From Prorocentrum cordatum (lineage: Eukaryota; Sar; Dinophyceae; Prorocentrales; Prorocentraceae): DNA of 64,000 nucleotides. The stretch lies in NCBI GenBank assembly GCA_963575745.1, contig CAUYUJ010016060.1, positions 1,557,586 through 1,621,585 of the forward strand, in the 5' to 3' direction. How positions within the stretch are numbered: position 1 is the first letter of the stretch; every line of letters begins with the position of its first letter. Positions 45,784-55,330 of the stretch are shown here, piece after piece. A program made the translations under genes and the position numbers. Under the pieces are notes generated by a model. It did no database searches, was not told the origin of the DNA, and was given only the letters and a program-made list of their open reading frames with translations.

Positions 45784-47075
45784 GATTGCTGATCCCGCCT
45801 CACCAGTGCATGCTGTTTTTTCTAAATCAAAGTGTGCCCCTCGACTTTCGCACCCTGTTTTTTGACAGGGAACATATTCGTGCTCAAACTGTGCCCCTGG
45901 CCCCCCGGATTACAACACCAGCGGCTCCCGCTTGAGACATCTTCCAAATTTAGTCAGGACTCCCGCTCCCGCCTGATACTTCCACACAATTTACTCAGGA
46001 TCGGTGCTCCCGCCGATGATTCCTTCGCAAGTTAGCCAGGACCCCCGCTCCCATCTGAGACTTCCACACAAACTACTCAGGGAACGGCGCTCCCGCTTGA
46101 GATTTCGTCGTAAGGGAATTATTTTTTCTTCGCAATGTAATCAAGACCCCCGCTCCCGCAAGAGAACCTTGCACAGTTGATTCGGGAATTGCACTCTCGC
46201 CTGTGACTTCCATGCAATGTATTCAGAGATCGCGCTTTCGACGCTCAGGAAACTCGCTGCGCCAAGGACGCCGTCACAATTTACTTCGGAATCGCGCTCT
46301 CGCCATATTCAGGCATCCCGCTTGAATGTCCCACCCTCCCGACCCGCCCGTCAGGGGATCGCCCGCCCGTCGTGGGTTCCCGCCCGAGACTTCCTTCAGG
46401 AACGGCGCTTTCGCTTTCTGGATTTCCTCGAACGTTCACGCTCTTACCTTTTTGCTCCTCCTCCCTCTCCCTCCTCCCTCCTCCCTCCTCTCCTCCCTTC
46501 TTTCTCCTCTCTCTCTCTCTCTCCCCCTCCTCTTCCCTCATCCTCATGCCTCTGTGCCTTATCCCCTCTCCCTCCTCTCCCTCCTCTCTTCTCCCTCCCC
46601 TCTCCTGCCTCCTCCCTCCCTCTTTCTGTCTCTCTCTCTGTCTCTCTCTTTCTCTCTCCTTTTTTTTTTCTCTCTCTCTCTCTCTCTCTCTCTTTCCCTC
46701 CCTCTTATACATATATACATGTTTGTTGTCTCTCTCTCTCTCTCTCCCTTTCTCCCTCTGCCTCTAATCAACCGCCCCCTCGTCGCTCCTTCTCTCCTGG
46801 CGTTTTCCCTCTTCCTTCGTCCCTCCCCTTCCCTTCCTCCCGCTCTCCCTCGTTCTCCCCATCCTCTTTTTGCAGGGCCCCCACCAATTCCAATGGCGGG
46901 CACATGTACGCCCACGAAGGATTGTCCGCCTGTTCAGGTTCGCCCGCTTGTCTAAGCCCGCCGCCCCCCGCAAAGAGAAAGGATCCCCCCAAAGGGGGTG
47001 TGATCGAAGACAAAAAAGGGCGGGTATCGAGGGTGTGGGGAACTCGCAAGACAGAGCGACAATTCTTAGAATGAT
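45784..47075 (+). repeat. Segmental duplication, right copy
   Basis: Diverged copy of 43140-44400 in the same orientation. It differs mainly in the length of the CTCT stretch and a few indels. Confidence 0.9.
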
Positions 47076-47328
47076 TGTTGTTGTTGGGTGTTGGTGTTGG
47101 TGTTGTTGTTGCTGTTGTTGTTGGTTGTTGGTGTTGTTGATATTGTTGCTGTTGTTGTTGTTGTTGTTGGTATTTTCGTTGTTGTGGTTGGTGTTGTGGT
47201 TGTGATAATGGTTGTTGTTGTTCTTGTTGGTGGTGGTGGTATTGTTGTTGGTGGTGGTGGTGTTGTTGGTGTTGTTGTTGTTGGTGTTGTTGGTGTTGTT
47301 GTTATTGTTGTTTTTGTTTGTTGTCGTC
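47075..47328 (+). repeat. (GTT)n-rich array
   Basis: TTG/GTT trinucleotides with GTGGTG interruptions at the right edge of the duplicated segment. Confidence 0.95.
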
Positions 47329-47334
47329 GTCGTT

Positions 47335-47530
47335 CCACCCGCGACCCACCCGCGACCCACCCCGCAACCCACCCCGCGACCCACCTTGCGACCCACCCCG
47401 CGACCCACCCGCGACCCACCCCGCGACCCACCCCGCGACCCACCCCGCGACCCATCCGCGACCCATCCGCGACCCACCCGCGACCCACCCCGCGACCCAC
47501 TGGCGACCCACCCCGCGACCCACCCTCAAG
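47335..47530 (+). repeat. CGCGACCCACC minisatellite
   Basis: About 17 units of 10-13 bp. A few more units lie at 47690-47730. Confidence 0.95.
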
Positions 47531-47554
47531 GGAGGAACAACTACCCGGACCCGA

Positions 47555-47670
47555 CAATTGACGTTTATTAAACGGCCTTGGGCGTTGACAAAACAGCCCT
47601 GCCCTGTTCGATTCATTCCTGGTGTGCGTTTACTAAACGGCTTCGCTTGTCGGGATGATCATTATGGGGT
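47555..47670 (+). repeat. Dispersed repeat D2, copy 2
   Basis: Contains GACGTTTATTAAACGGCCTT and GCGTTTACTAAACGGCTT, matching the copy near 30070. Confidence 0.6.
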
Positions 47671-47939
47671 GGATTTTCTGCCCTCTACACCCGCGACCCA
47701 TGTGCGACCCACCCGCGACCTACCCACATTGATGTAACGGAAAAAATCGGCGCCTGCGGTGGACTCGTTGGTGCCTGCGGCGGGCTTCTCCAGAGTTTCG
47801 CAAACTGCTGACGTCCCCACCGTCCCCTCACTCTTATCCGCATCTGCGGGGTGCTACGTGTATATATATATATATGAAATAAATGAATAAATATCTATAT
47901 GCACATATACATATAAAGTTCCACCTGCTGCCCAAGGGC

Positions 47940-48022
47940 CCCAGGAGGTGACAATCGCACATGTCTTAGCCCAGGACTCCCCCAAGAGGGCCCTAAGAGG
48001 GCCCAAGAAAGCCCCAAGATAA
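47940..48022 (-). repeat. CTTGGGGCC-type units, inverted
   Basis: CCCCCAAGAGGGCCCTAAGA-type units directly upstream of the spliced-leader relic. They may mark the insertion site of the channel retrogene. Confidence 0.5.
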
Positions 48023-48033
48023 CTTCTAGGTCC

Positions 48034-48059
48034 TCCGTAGCCATCCATGTTGGCTCAAG
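48034..48059 (+). other. Dinoflagellate spliced-leader relic
   Basis: The sequence reads TCCGTAGCCAT, then a second CCAT, then GTTGGCTCAAG. That is the 22-nt DinoSL with a 4-nt CCAT duplication and one T-to-G change. It is oriented with the channel gene and ends 106 bp before its ATG. Such relics arise when a trans-spliced mRNA is reverse-transcribed and reinserted. The terminal AAG could serve as a new trans-splice acceptor. Confidence 0.8.
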
Positions 48060-48165
48060 GGGCTGGGAGGGGAGGGGCAGCCATCACCTTGTAGCTGCAC
48101 CCCCGCCTCGGCCTCGTTCTGCCGCGTGGACCGGGTCGGGCAAGCTCCGGAGGCGGCTGGGCACC
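48060..48165 (+). other. Probable 5' leader of the channel gene
   Basis: A 106-bp GC-rich stretch between the spliced-leader relic and the ATG. No intron or alternative start is needed. No recognisable promoter was found. Confidence 0.5.
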
Positions 48166-51100
48166 ATGCCAGTCGACTCCAAGCACGGAGATTTCGAGGA
48201 GGTGACCAGCAGGCCCCGAGGCGCGGCGGAAGAGGAGAAGGTTAGAGCCGAGACCGGCGGCGTTCACATCAGCAAGGGTGCTTCCGCTTCGCAAGTCGAC
48301 GACAAGGAGTTCACAGAGCTTCTGCTCGAGGCCGACGTCATCCAGCAGGTGCAGGATACCTGGAACAGCTTCCTGAAGTCTGCGGAGTCGCGTGAGGCAG
48401 CTGGCGAGGCCGTGTATTCGGCGATCTTCGACGCCGCGCCCAGCATCCAGAGCATGTTCAAGACGCCCAGGGCAGTCATGGCCATGAGGTTCATGAATGG
48501 CCTCAACCAGATCATCAGCAACCTTGGCAATCCCACTGACCTGAAGGTGATCGTGGAGACCCTGGGCTTCCAGCACCTCGATTTGGAGGTGACCATTCCG
48601 CGGGTGGTTATCTTCAGGGAGGCCATTGTCGACCTGCTGAAGGTGGAGATGGGAGAGCGCATCACCAGGGTCGCACAAGAAGGGTGGTGCACCTTCTTGA
48701 ACTATGTAGGCGGAGCGTACATCTACATCCGCGTTAAGTACACTGGCCGCCTGAAGATCCTGGCATCCAGCTGGGCGATCGCCAACAACAAGAAGGAGGA
48801 CCTCGAGGAGCTCGCCCTCGAGCAGGAGGGGAGCGAGGAGCAGGAGGGCGGCACCGACGACACCGAGGGTCGGAACGCCGACCGGGCGACGGGGGAGGCG
48901 AGGCAGTCGGGCGAGGCCGCGGACCTCTCGCTCGCGAAGGACGAGCGGCAGGCGGCCAGGGCGAGGGCCCCGGGGAGGCGAAGCACGGGGGCGGGCGGCA
49001 TGTGGCGGCTCCTGCGGCGCAGTGGCGCCGACGCCCAGAGCGGCGGCGCCTCGCGGGACGGCCAGAGGCTCAGCGGGGCGGATCATGCTGACGACGCCTC
49101 CGGCACCGTGAGGAACACTGCCGTGCCGAGCAGTTACAGGGAGATGTTCATGTTCAACGCGGCTGTGATGGGGTACGGGAGGTCTCTGTGGATGAACGAG
49201 GTGCTCTCGTCCTTCGACGCCATCGTCACGAACGTGTCGAACTCCTACCGCTTGCAGGAGGAGTGTGACATCCTCTCGCTGCGCATCGCGAAGCACAAGG
49301 GGAGCGTTGACCTCGGCGAGTACAAGGCGGTCATGCTGGCGTCACTGCGGTCCCTCGTTCCGAAGGGTTGGAACTCGGAGCACGAGGTGGCTTGGACGTG
49401 GCTGTGGGCGAACGTCGAGAGGTTGCTCAGAGCAATGCAGGGGAAGCCCCGTCTGCAGGAGAGGGCTCTCGAGAAGTGCTGGGGCGGCCTGGACGAGGCG
49501 CAGCAGGCACGATTGCGGCGCGAGGTGTACTCGAAGTTCTTCCAGCTGGCCCCGGCTGGGCAGGACTACTTCAAGCAGTCTACCACGCGCCTGCACTTCA
49601 TAGCCGACCGCATCACGGCCATGACGCTAGAAATATACAAGGAGCCGAAGCAGATGGTCGAGGATATCTCGGCGCTGGGGTTGCGGCACGTGGGCTACGG
49701 CATCCCCACCGAGCTCTTCTCGCCGTTTGTGACGGCGTGCTGTATCGTCGTGCGCGGGCTCACGGACGACGACGTGGCCGAGGAGGCCTTCCGCTGGTCC
49801 CTCAACCTGATCTCGCGGGTGCTCACGCGCGTGATCACCGAGGGGTCTACCATCGTGATGAAGGCCATCAACCAGAACTCCGAGAGGCAGCTCCGGAGAG
49901 CCGTCAGCTGCGCCCCGAGGGGGAAGCGCGCGCTGTGGATGCTGAACGTCCAGGTTGGCACTCAGTCCATCTCGCCGCTGCTTTGGGCCATCGAGACCGG
50001 TAGCCTGGAGGCGGCCAAGGCCATCATTCAAGACCTCCTCACGATCCGAGCAGACCGTGACCGCTACTACTACGGCATGGACGTCCTGTTCGAGCGGCAT
50101 CCAGACATCATTAGGAGATTGTGTACCGACGCGCCGGCGATGCTGCCCGTGCTGCTCGACGGCCTGATCTGGCGGTCGCGGCTGGCCAGCAACGGTGTGC
50201 GGCGGGTGAACTACTACATCAAGCATCTGCTAGTGGATGCCGACGGAGATTTTTCCGAGGTGGTAGAGTGTCTCTACGAGAACAAGGATCCAGGGATCAT
50301 CTGCCACCCAGTGGTTGTGGTGACCACGGACACGCTGTGGAGCCAACTCGCCTTCCGGGGGTACCTCTTCGGGAAATCTTGGTTCCTTTTCACGTTGCTC
50401 GTGTTCGTGTTCTCTCAGGCGGTGCTGAACCGCATGAAAGTGGAAGACACCATGGCTGGACGAGGAAGCATCTTCGGATGCCGGTGCTTCATCTACATCT
50501 TCAGCATGGGTCATTGGATATATTATCATACGAAGTGTGTCTATCTTGATTTCACCTCCAGGGAACTCACGTGGTTTGGGCAGATACCCGTTCCCATGTA
50601 CTTGCTCAACTGGCAGGACGTGGCCAGCCTTGTGCTTACCTTTCTCTTGTTCTTAATGTTCTGCATCGAGCCTGTGATGCTGTGTATGGACTCTTTCGAC
50701 GGCGACTTCAGCGGGTCTGGCATCTTCACGCAGCGCTGCCCCAAAGCGGATCCCCTGCGGTTCACTTACTCGTTGTTCTCCATGTGCGCCATGCTGATGT
50801 ACTATCTGCTGGCGCTGGACTTGTCCGTCTTCAATACAATCGTATCCGCGTTCGTGCTGCTGTGCATGCGCGTGCTGTCCGAGGTCGCGCTCTTCGGCCT
50901 TGCCTTCTCCTTCGCCGTCGTGACATTCGGGGCTGCGGTGAGCTCGTTGGACCACGAGGTCGCGGACTTCGAGGGCCTCCCTGTGTCGGCACTATCCTTG
51001 CTCAGGATATGCCTCCGGATGTTTGGCTCCGAGAGTTTCGACGAGCTGAGCCGCGAGACTGCCTTGTTTACGCTCGTGTGCGTCTACCTTATTTTCACCG

Positions 51101-51609
51101 CGGTATTCCTTCTCAACATGTTAATTGCGCAGCTGAATTGTGCTTATCTGCTGACGTATCAGGATATGGTTGGCTACGCCCGCCTCAATCGTGCAAAGAT
51201 CCTCGTGGAGGTGGTGCCCACCGTCTCGAGGCAGGCCTGGGAGAGGTTCCTGGAAGCGCTGAGGCTGAACGACCGCCTGGAGTTCGGCGAGGGAGACATG
51301 GGAGTGACTGGCGGGATCCAGGTCTTGGAGCCGTCTGCCGCGAACATCATCACCGTGGATTCCATCCGCAGATTCGGGGGCAGCACGTCGCCGATGGCCC
51401 AGTGGCCGGAGGAGGCCGAGGGCGACGATGACGATCGACTCGAGCGGATGGAGAAGGTGCTCGAGAAGGCGTTCAAGCGGATGTCGCGGAGCAGGCACTC
51501 TCAAGCGGTGGCCGGCGGCGGCGAGAATTCCGCGTCGCAGTCTGGGGGCGGCCCGTCGGCCGAGGAGGAGACCGGGTCGAGCGCCGACAGCGTCCTGAGC
51601 GAGCACTAG
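48166..51609 (+). CDS. Globin-globin-ankyrin-TRP-like cation channel, intronless
   Basis: One 1147-codon frame, ATG to TAG, without introns. Residues 52-200 form a globin-like domain with a proximal (F8) His candidate at 137 in LGFQHL. Residues 215-320 are a low-complexity acidic/basic linker. Residues 405-560 form a second globin-like domain with LGLRHVGYGI (F8 His candidate 508) and His477 near the E7 position. Residues 600-690 resemble degenerate ankyrin repeats (SPLLWAIETGSLEAAKAI). Six hydrophobic segments follow at about 735-755, 771-793, 815-839, 866-889, 896-927 and 964-990, with a pore-loop candidate at 935-961 (LRMFGSESFDEL) and the S6 signature FLLNMLIAQLN of TRP/polycystin-type channels. 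S4 lacks spaced arginines, so voltage sensing is unlikely. The C-terminus has a short acidic/helical tail. The inferred role is a heme- or gas-responsive cation channel; heme binding is untested. It lies inside FBA intron 6 on the same strand. Confidence 0.9.
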   Translation: MPVDSKHGDFEEVTSRPRGAAEEEKVRAETGGVHISKGASASQVDDKEFTELLLEADVIQQVQDTWNSFLKSAESREAAGEAVYSAIFDAAPSIQSMFKTPRAVMAMRFMNGLNQIISNLGNPTDLKVIVETLGFQHLDLEVTIPRVVIFREAIVDLLKVEMGERITRVAQEGWCTFLNYVGGAYIYIRVKYTGRLKILASSWAIANNKKEDLEELALEQEGSEEQEGGTDDTEGRNADRATGEARQSGEAADLSLAKDERQAARARAPGRRSTGAGGMWRLLRRSGADAQSGGASRDGQRLSGADHADDASGTVRNTAVPSSYREMFMFNAAVMGYGRSLWMNEVLSSFDAIVTNVSNSYRLQEECDILSLRIAKHKGSVDLGEYKAVMLASLRSLVPKGWNSEHEVAWTWLWANVERLLRAMQGKPRLQERALEKCWGGLDEAQQARLRREVYSKFFQLAPAGQDYFKQSTTRLHFIADRITAMTLEIYKEPKQMVEDISALGLRHVGYGIPTELFSPFVTACCIVVRGLTDDDVAEEAFRWSLNLISRVLTRVITEGSTIVMKAINQNSERQLRRAVSCAPRGKRALWMLNVQVGTQSISPLLWAIETGSLEAAKAIIQDLLTIRADRDRYYYGMDVLFERHPDIIRRLCTDAPAMLPVLLDGLIWRSRLASNGVRRVNYYIKHLLVDADGDFSEVVECLYENKDPGIICHPVVVVTTDTLWSQLAFRGYLFGKSWFLFTLLVFVFSQAVLNRMKVEDTMAGRGSIFGCRCFIYIFSMGHWIYYHTKCVYLDFTSRELTWFGQIPVPMYLLNWQDVASLVLTFLLFLMFCIEPVMLCMDSFDGDFSGSGIFTQRCPKADPLRFTYSLFSMCAMLMYYLLALDLSVFNTIVSAFVLLCMRVLSEVALFGLAFSFAVVTFGAAVSSLDHEVADFEGLPVSALSLLRICLRMFGSESFDELSRETALFTLVCVYLIFTAVFLLNMLIAQLNCAYLLTYQDMVGYARLNRAKILVEVVPTVSRQAWERFLEALRLNDRLEFGEGDMGVTGGIQVLEPSAANIITVDSIRRFGGSTSPMAQWPEEAEGDDDDRLERMEKVLEKAFKRMSRSRHSQAVAGGGENSASQSGGGPSAEEETGSSADSVLSEH

Positions 51610-51840
51610 TCGAGTGCCGGAGCATGCGTCCGAGTCGTTTCCGCCGCCGACGGTCGGCCACTCGAAGAGAGGGGGGGGATGTAAGGGTGGTATTTTTGTG
51701 TAGATGGCTTGTGTGTAAGGGTGAGACTGCAGACGCTCATTAACATCATCAGCATCAGCATCAGCATCAGCATCATCAGCACCAGCATCAGCATCATCTC
51801 CTCTTCATATTCATCCTCATCTCTTCTCTCCTCCGCGAAA
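51610..51840. other. 3' flank of the channel gene
   Basis: A GC-rich tail, then a CAG/CAT repeat at about 51741-51800. No clear poly(A) relic of retroposition was found. Confidence 0.5.
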
Positions 51841-52490
51841 TCAAAAGAATAAGACATCCAAACAATCGGAAGCAATCAGAAATCCAGACCATCAAAACCA
51901 ACAAGACATCCACACCATCAAAAACAAACATAACCTCATACAATCAAAATCAATAAGAAGTCCATACAATCAAAAGCCTTAAGAAATCTATGCCATCAAT
52001 AATAATAATAATTCCAGACCGTTAAAAACAGCAAGGGAACATCTTGGGTCCACGAACCTTGTGAGGGCTCCCCGAAAACACAAACAACTATGAGGTCTCC
52101 GAAGACGACACAACAATGGCTTTCGGGACTTCGGACTTCCTACGGGCCCCTCCAGCCCAGATCCGCCCAGGCAGCCTGAAATCCCGAAAACCAGGGCTGG
52201 ACCTAAACGGTGTTTTTGGTGATTTCGTGGGCCGTTTTCGTTTCGATTTCGTTTTGCGGTAAAGGCGGATTCGAGACAAAAGCGAGGGAAAACGAACACG
52301 AGAAACACCGTGTAGGTTCAGCCCTGCCGAAAACCATTGATTTTTGTTTTTGGGGGACCCTCACAGTTTTGTTCGTTTGTTGGAATCCTCACAAGGTTCG
52401 TGGACCCAAGACGTTTCCTTATTGTTTTTGATCGACTGGATTTCTTATTGTTTTTGATCGTATGGATTTCTTATTGCTTTTGATAGTTCC
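51840..52490. repeat. Foldback region with about 26-bp ATTGTTTTTGATYGTATGGA units
   Basis: The left arm (AATCAAAA-rich units, then CTTGGGTCCACGAACCTTGTG at 52038) is the inverse of the right arm (CACAAGGTTCGTGGACCCAAG at 52390, then GTTTTTGATCGTATGGATTTC). A 70-bp inner block (TCGGGACTTCGGACTTCC…) recurs in direct orientation to the right arm at 53756 and 54050. Confidence 0.75.
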
Positions 52491-52529
52491 TCCTCCTCCC
52501 TCCTCCACTCTCCTCCACCTCCTGCACGT

Positions 52530-52662
52530 CCTGCCCTCCTCCTCCTCCTCCTCCTCCTCCTCCTCCTCCTCCTCCTCCTCCTCCTCCTCCTCCTCCTCCT
52601 CCTCCTCCTCCTCCTCCTCCTCCTCCTCCTCCTCCTCCTCCTCCTCCTCCTCCTCCTCCTTC
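52530..52662 (+). repeat. (TCC)n array
   Basis: A pure CTC/TCC trinucleotide run of about 130 bp. Confidence 0.98.
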
Positions 52663-52979
52663 TCTCTCTCTCTAAATCCCTGTCTCTCTTTGATCGTATT
52701 GGTTTCTTGGTGTTCTTGATTGTATCGATTTCTTCATATGTCTTCGTAGTTTAGTTGCGCGGGTGAGAAGGGCGACGATGATGTTGAGGATGAGCCCGGG
52801 GAGAAGTGGACGAGGGCGAGAATGAAGGAGGAGGGGCGGTTATGAGGAAGAGGAGGAGGAGGAGGGATGACGATGATGAGAAGGAGGAGGACGGCGACGA
52901 GGAAGAACGGGACAGGAGGAGGAGGATGAGAAAGGAATGGAGGAGGGTTGGCTTTCTTGCCATTCCAGTCGGCTGCCTT

Positions 52980-52988
52980 CCTCATCAT

Positions 52989-53020
<32 letters not shown>

Positions 53021-53280
53021 TCCCTCCTCCTCCTAATCATCATGATCAGCATCATCGTCATCGTCATCATCATCCCTCCTTCCCATCCTCCTCGTCATCA
53101 TCGTCAGTACCATCATCCCGCAGCATCCTCGTCCTCATCTTCATCCATCCGCCTCGTCCGCCTCATCCTCCTCATCCTCGTCAGCATCATCCGCATCAGC
53201 ATCATGCACATCACCACCATCATCATCATCATCGTCATCATCATCATCACCATCATCATCACCGTCATCATCACAGTATG
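52980..53280 (+). repeat. (CAT)n-rich region
   Basis: Imperfect CAT/ATC triplets in several blocks. A purine-rich GGA stretch precedes it (52800-52950). Confidence 0.9.
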
Positions 53281-53389
53281 TGTTTCTCGTCCTCGTCCAC
53301 TTCCCCCCCTCATCATCATCTCCCTCCTCATACGCGCAACCACGAAGAAATCCACACAAACAAGAATACTAAGAAGCTAAAATAATCAA

Positions 53390-53515
53390 AGAGAGAGAGA
53401 GAGAGAGGAGGGAGAAGAGGAGGAGGGGGAGGAAGACGAGGAGGAGGAGGAGCAGGACGTGCAGGGGGTGGAGGAGGAGGAGGAGGAGGAGGAGAGAGGA
53501 GGAGGAGGAGGAGTA
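53390..53515 (+). repeat. (GA)n and (GGA)n arrays
   Basis: A GA run, then AGG triplets. Confidence 0.9.
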
Positions 53516-53679
53516 GTCCTTCGCGCGGCAATTTCTGCTTTTCGGAACCCGCGCAAGTTGTTTCAAATGTTCTATGCTTTATTATTTGCTTTCTATGGCA
53601 GTCACAGTTTTTTGCTTTTCGAGCTACGAGCCCTGTGAGGGGTCTAAAGCAAGATACTATGTGTATATACTTATATACA

Positions 53680-53712
<33 letters not shown>

Positions 53713-53749
53713 CACAAACCCGTGAGGGTTCAGAACATCAATCAATGGG

Positions 53750-54120
53750 TTTCTGGACTTCTGGCTGCCTGGGCGGATCTGGCCTGGAGGGGCCCGGAGG
53801 AAGTCAGAAGTACCGAGCACCATTGTTTTTTGTTTTTTTTAATGGAGCCCTCACAGGGTTTTTTAGGGGAACCTCAGAAGTCTTATGTTCTTTACTATAC
53901 GTTGTCTGTTGTTCAATGACAGTCACAAGTTTACTTGCCTTGAGAGCTACGAACCGTGGGAGGGTTCCCCAAACAAGCCCACAAAGAAAACAAACAAAAC
54001 AAACAACACAACTTCTGAGAGTTCCCACTGACCAGAAATATAGTTTTCGGGATTTCAGGCTGTCTGGGCGGATCTGGCCTGGAGGAGCCCGGAGGAAGTC
54101 CGAAGTCCCGAACAAAAATG
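53750..54120 (+). repeat. Two copies of the CTGGGCGGATCTGGCCTGGA block
   Basis: Copies near 53756 and 54050, with a third inverted at 52115-52190. Each is followed by T-rich sequence and a phrase with the ACCCTCACAGG-like end. Confidence 0.8.
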
Positions 54121-54477
54121 ATTATTTTTTATTTGAGAGATCTCACGGGTTTGATTCGTTTTCTTTATTTATCGGGAGCCGTCACATTGTCCGTGGACCC
54201 AAGACGTTTTATCATTGTTTATGGTTGTGTGGTTTTCGTAGAGTTGCTGATTGTATTAATTTCTTGTTGTTTCTGAGTATATGTAGTTCTACGTGTTTTG
54301 GGATTTGCGGATTTCTTATTGGATTGCATGAGTGCCTGATTGGTTTGAATTGTATGGATGTTTTGCCGCTTTTGATTGTATGGGTTTCTTATTGTTTTCC
54401 CCACATCCAAAGTGGGGTTCTTGTTTCTCTGGACACCCCGCTCAGGAACAGGAACCCACCATCATCATCATCACTCA

Positions 54478-54559
54478 TTCCTCACTCACTCACTCACTCA
54501 TCATCCCTCACTCACTCACTCACTCACTCACTCACTCACTGACTCATCAGCACTCACAT

Positions 54560-54638
<79 letters not shown>

Positions 54639-54716
54639 GCGTGCGCGTGAGAGAGTGTGATGATAATCATCATCACCAGTCAGTCAGTCACGCACTCACT
54701 CACTCACTCACTCGCC
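54478..54716. repeat. (CTCA)n and (GAT)n arrays
   Basis: ACTC tetranucleotides at 54478-54545 and 54685-54712 bracket a GAT run at 54560-54639. Confidence 0.97.
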
Positions 54717-54730
54717 TTGGGCCTCGTCTA

Positions 54731-55183
54731 TGAGTGAATTGTGAGGAAGTCTCAAGCGGGAGCCCCCTCCCTCTGGGGCCCGCGGATCATGTTACTAATC
54801 CGAGCGGGTCATCCAATTCTTGTAACTGTCGCCACTTTTGAGCTCTCGCGCTGCCAGAACGCCATTCCCAGGCCACATCTGTGAGCGAATTGCGAGGAAG
54901 TCTCAAGCGGGAGCCCCCTCCCTATGGGGCCCGCGGATCATGTTACTAATCCGAGCGGGTCATCCAATTCCTGTAACTGTCGCCACTTTTGGGCTCTCGC
55001 GCTGCCAGAACGCCATTCTCAGGCCACCTCTGTGAGTGACTCGCGAGGAACTCTCAAACGGGAGCCCCCTCCCTATGGGGCCCGCGGATCATGTTATTAA
55101 TCCGAGCGGATCCTCCAATTCCTGTAACCGTCGCCCTTTTTGGCCTCTCGCGCTGCCAGAACGCCACTCCCAGGCCACATTTT
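54731..55183 (+). repeat. 151-bp tandem repeat, 3 copies
   Basis: Units start at 54731, 54882 and 55033. Each carries GAGGAAGTCTCAAGCGGGAG (the inverse of the GCTCCCGCTTGAGACTTCC motif of 43-46 kb) and ends in CGCTGCCAGAACGCCA…CAGGCCAC, leading into 73-bp satellite sequence. Confidence 0.95.
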
Positions 55184-55330
55184 GAATGCCCGGAGCCAAC
55201 TGTAGGCCACTTCGTGTTCTTCGTGCTCCCAGAACGCCATTCCCGGGCCACATTTTCAATGCCCGGAGCCAACTGTAGGCCACTTCGTGTTCCCAGAACA
55301 CCACTCCCGGGCCACTTTCTGAATGTCCGG
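55165..55330 (+). repeat. 73-bp satellite, partial array
   Basis: Two and a half units containing CCGGGCCACATTTTCAATGC and GCCAACTGTAGGCCACTTCG, the same satellite as at 40.6, 41.5 and 62.3 kb but without its header. Confidence 0.93.

Noticed and set aside
48055-49296. 413-codon minus-strand frame
   Set aside because: It is the antisense shadow of the channel gene in GC-rich coding sequence, with no recognisable domain.
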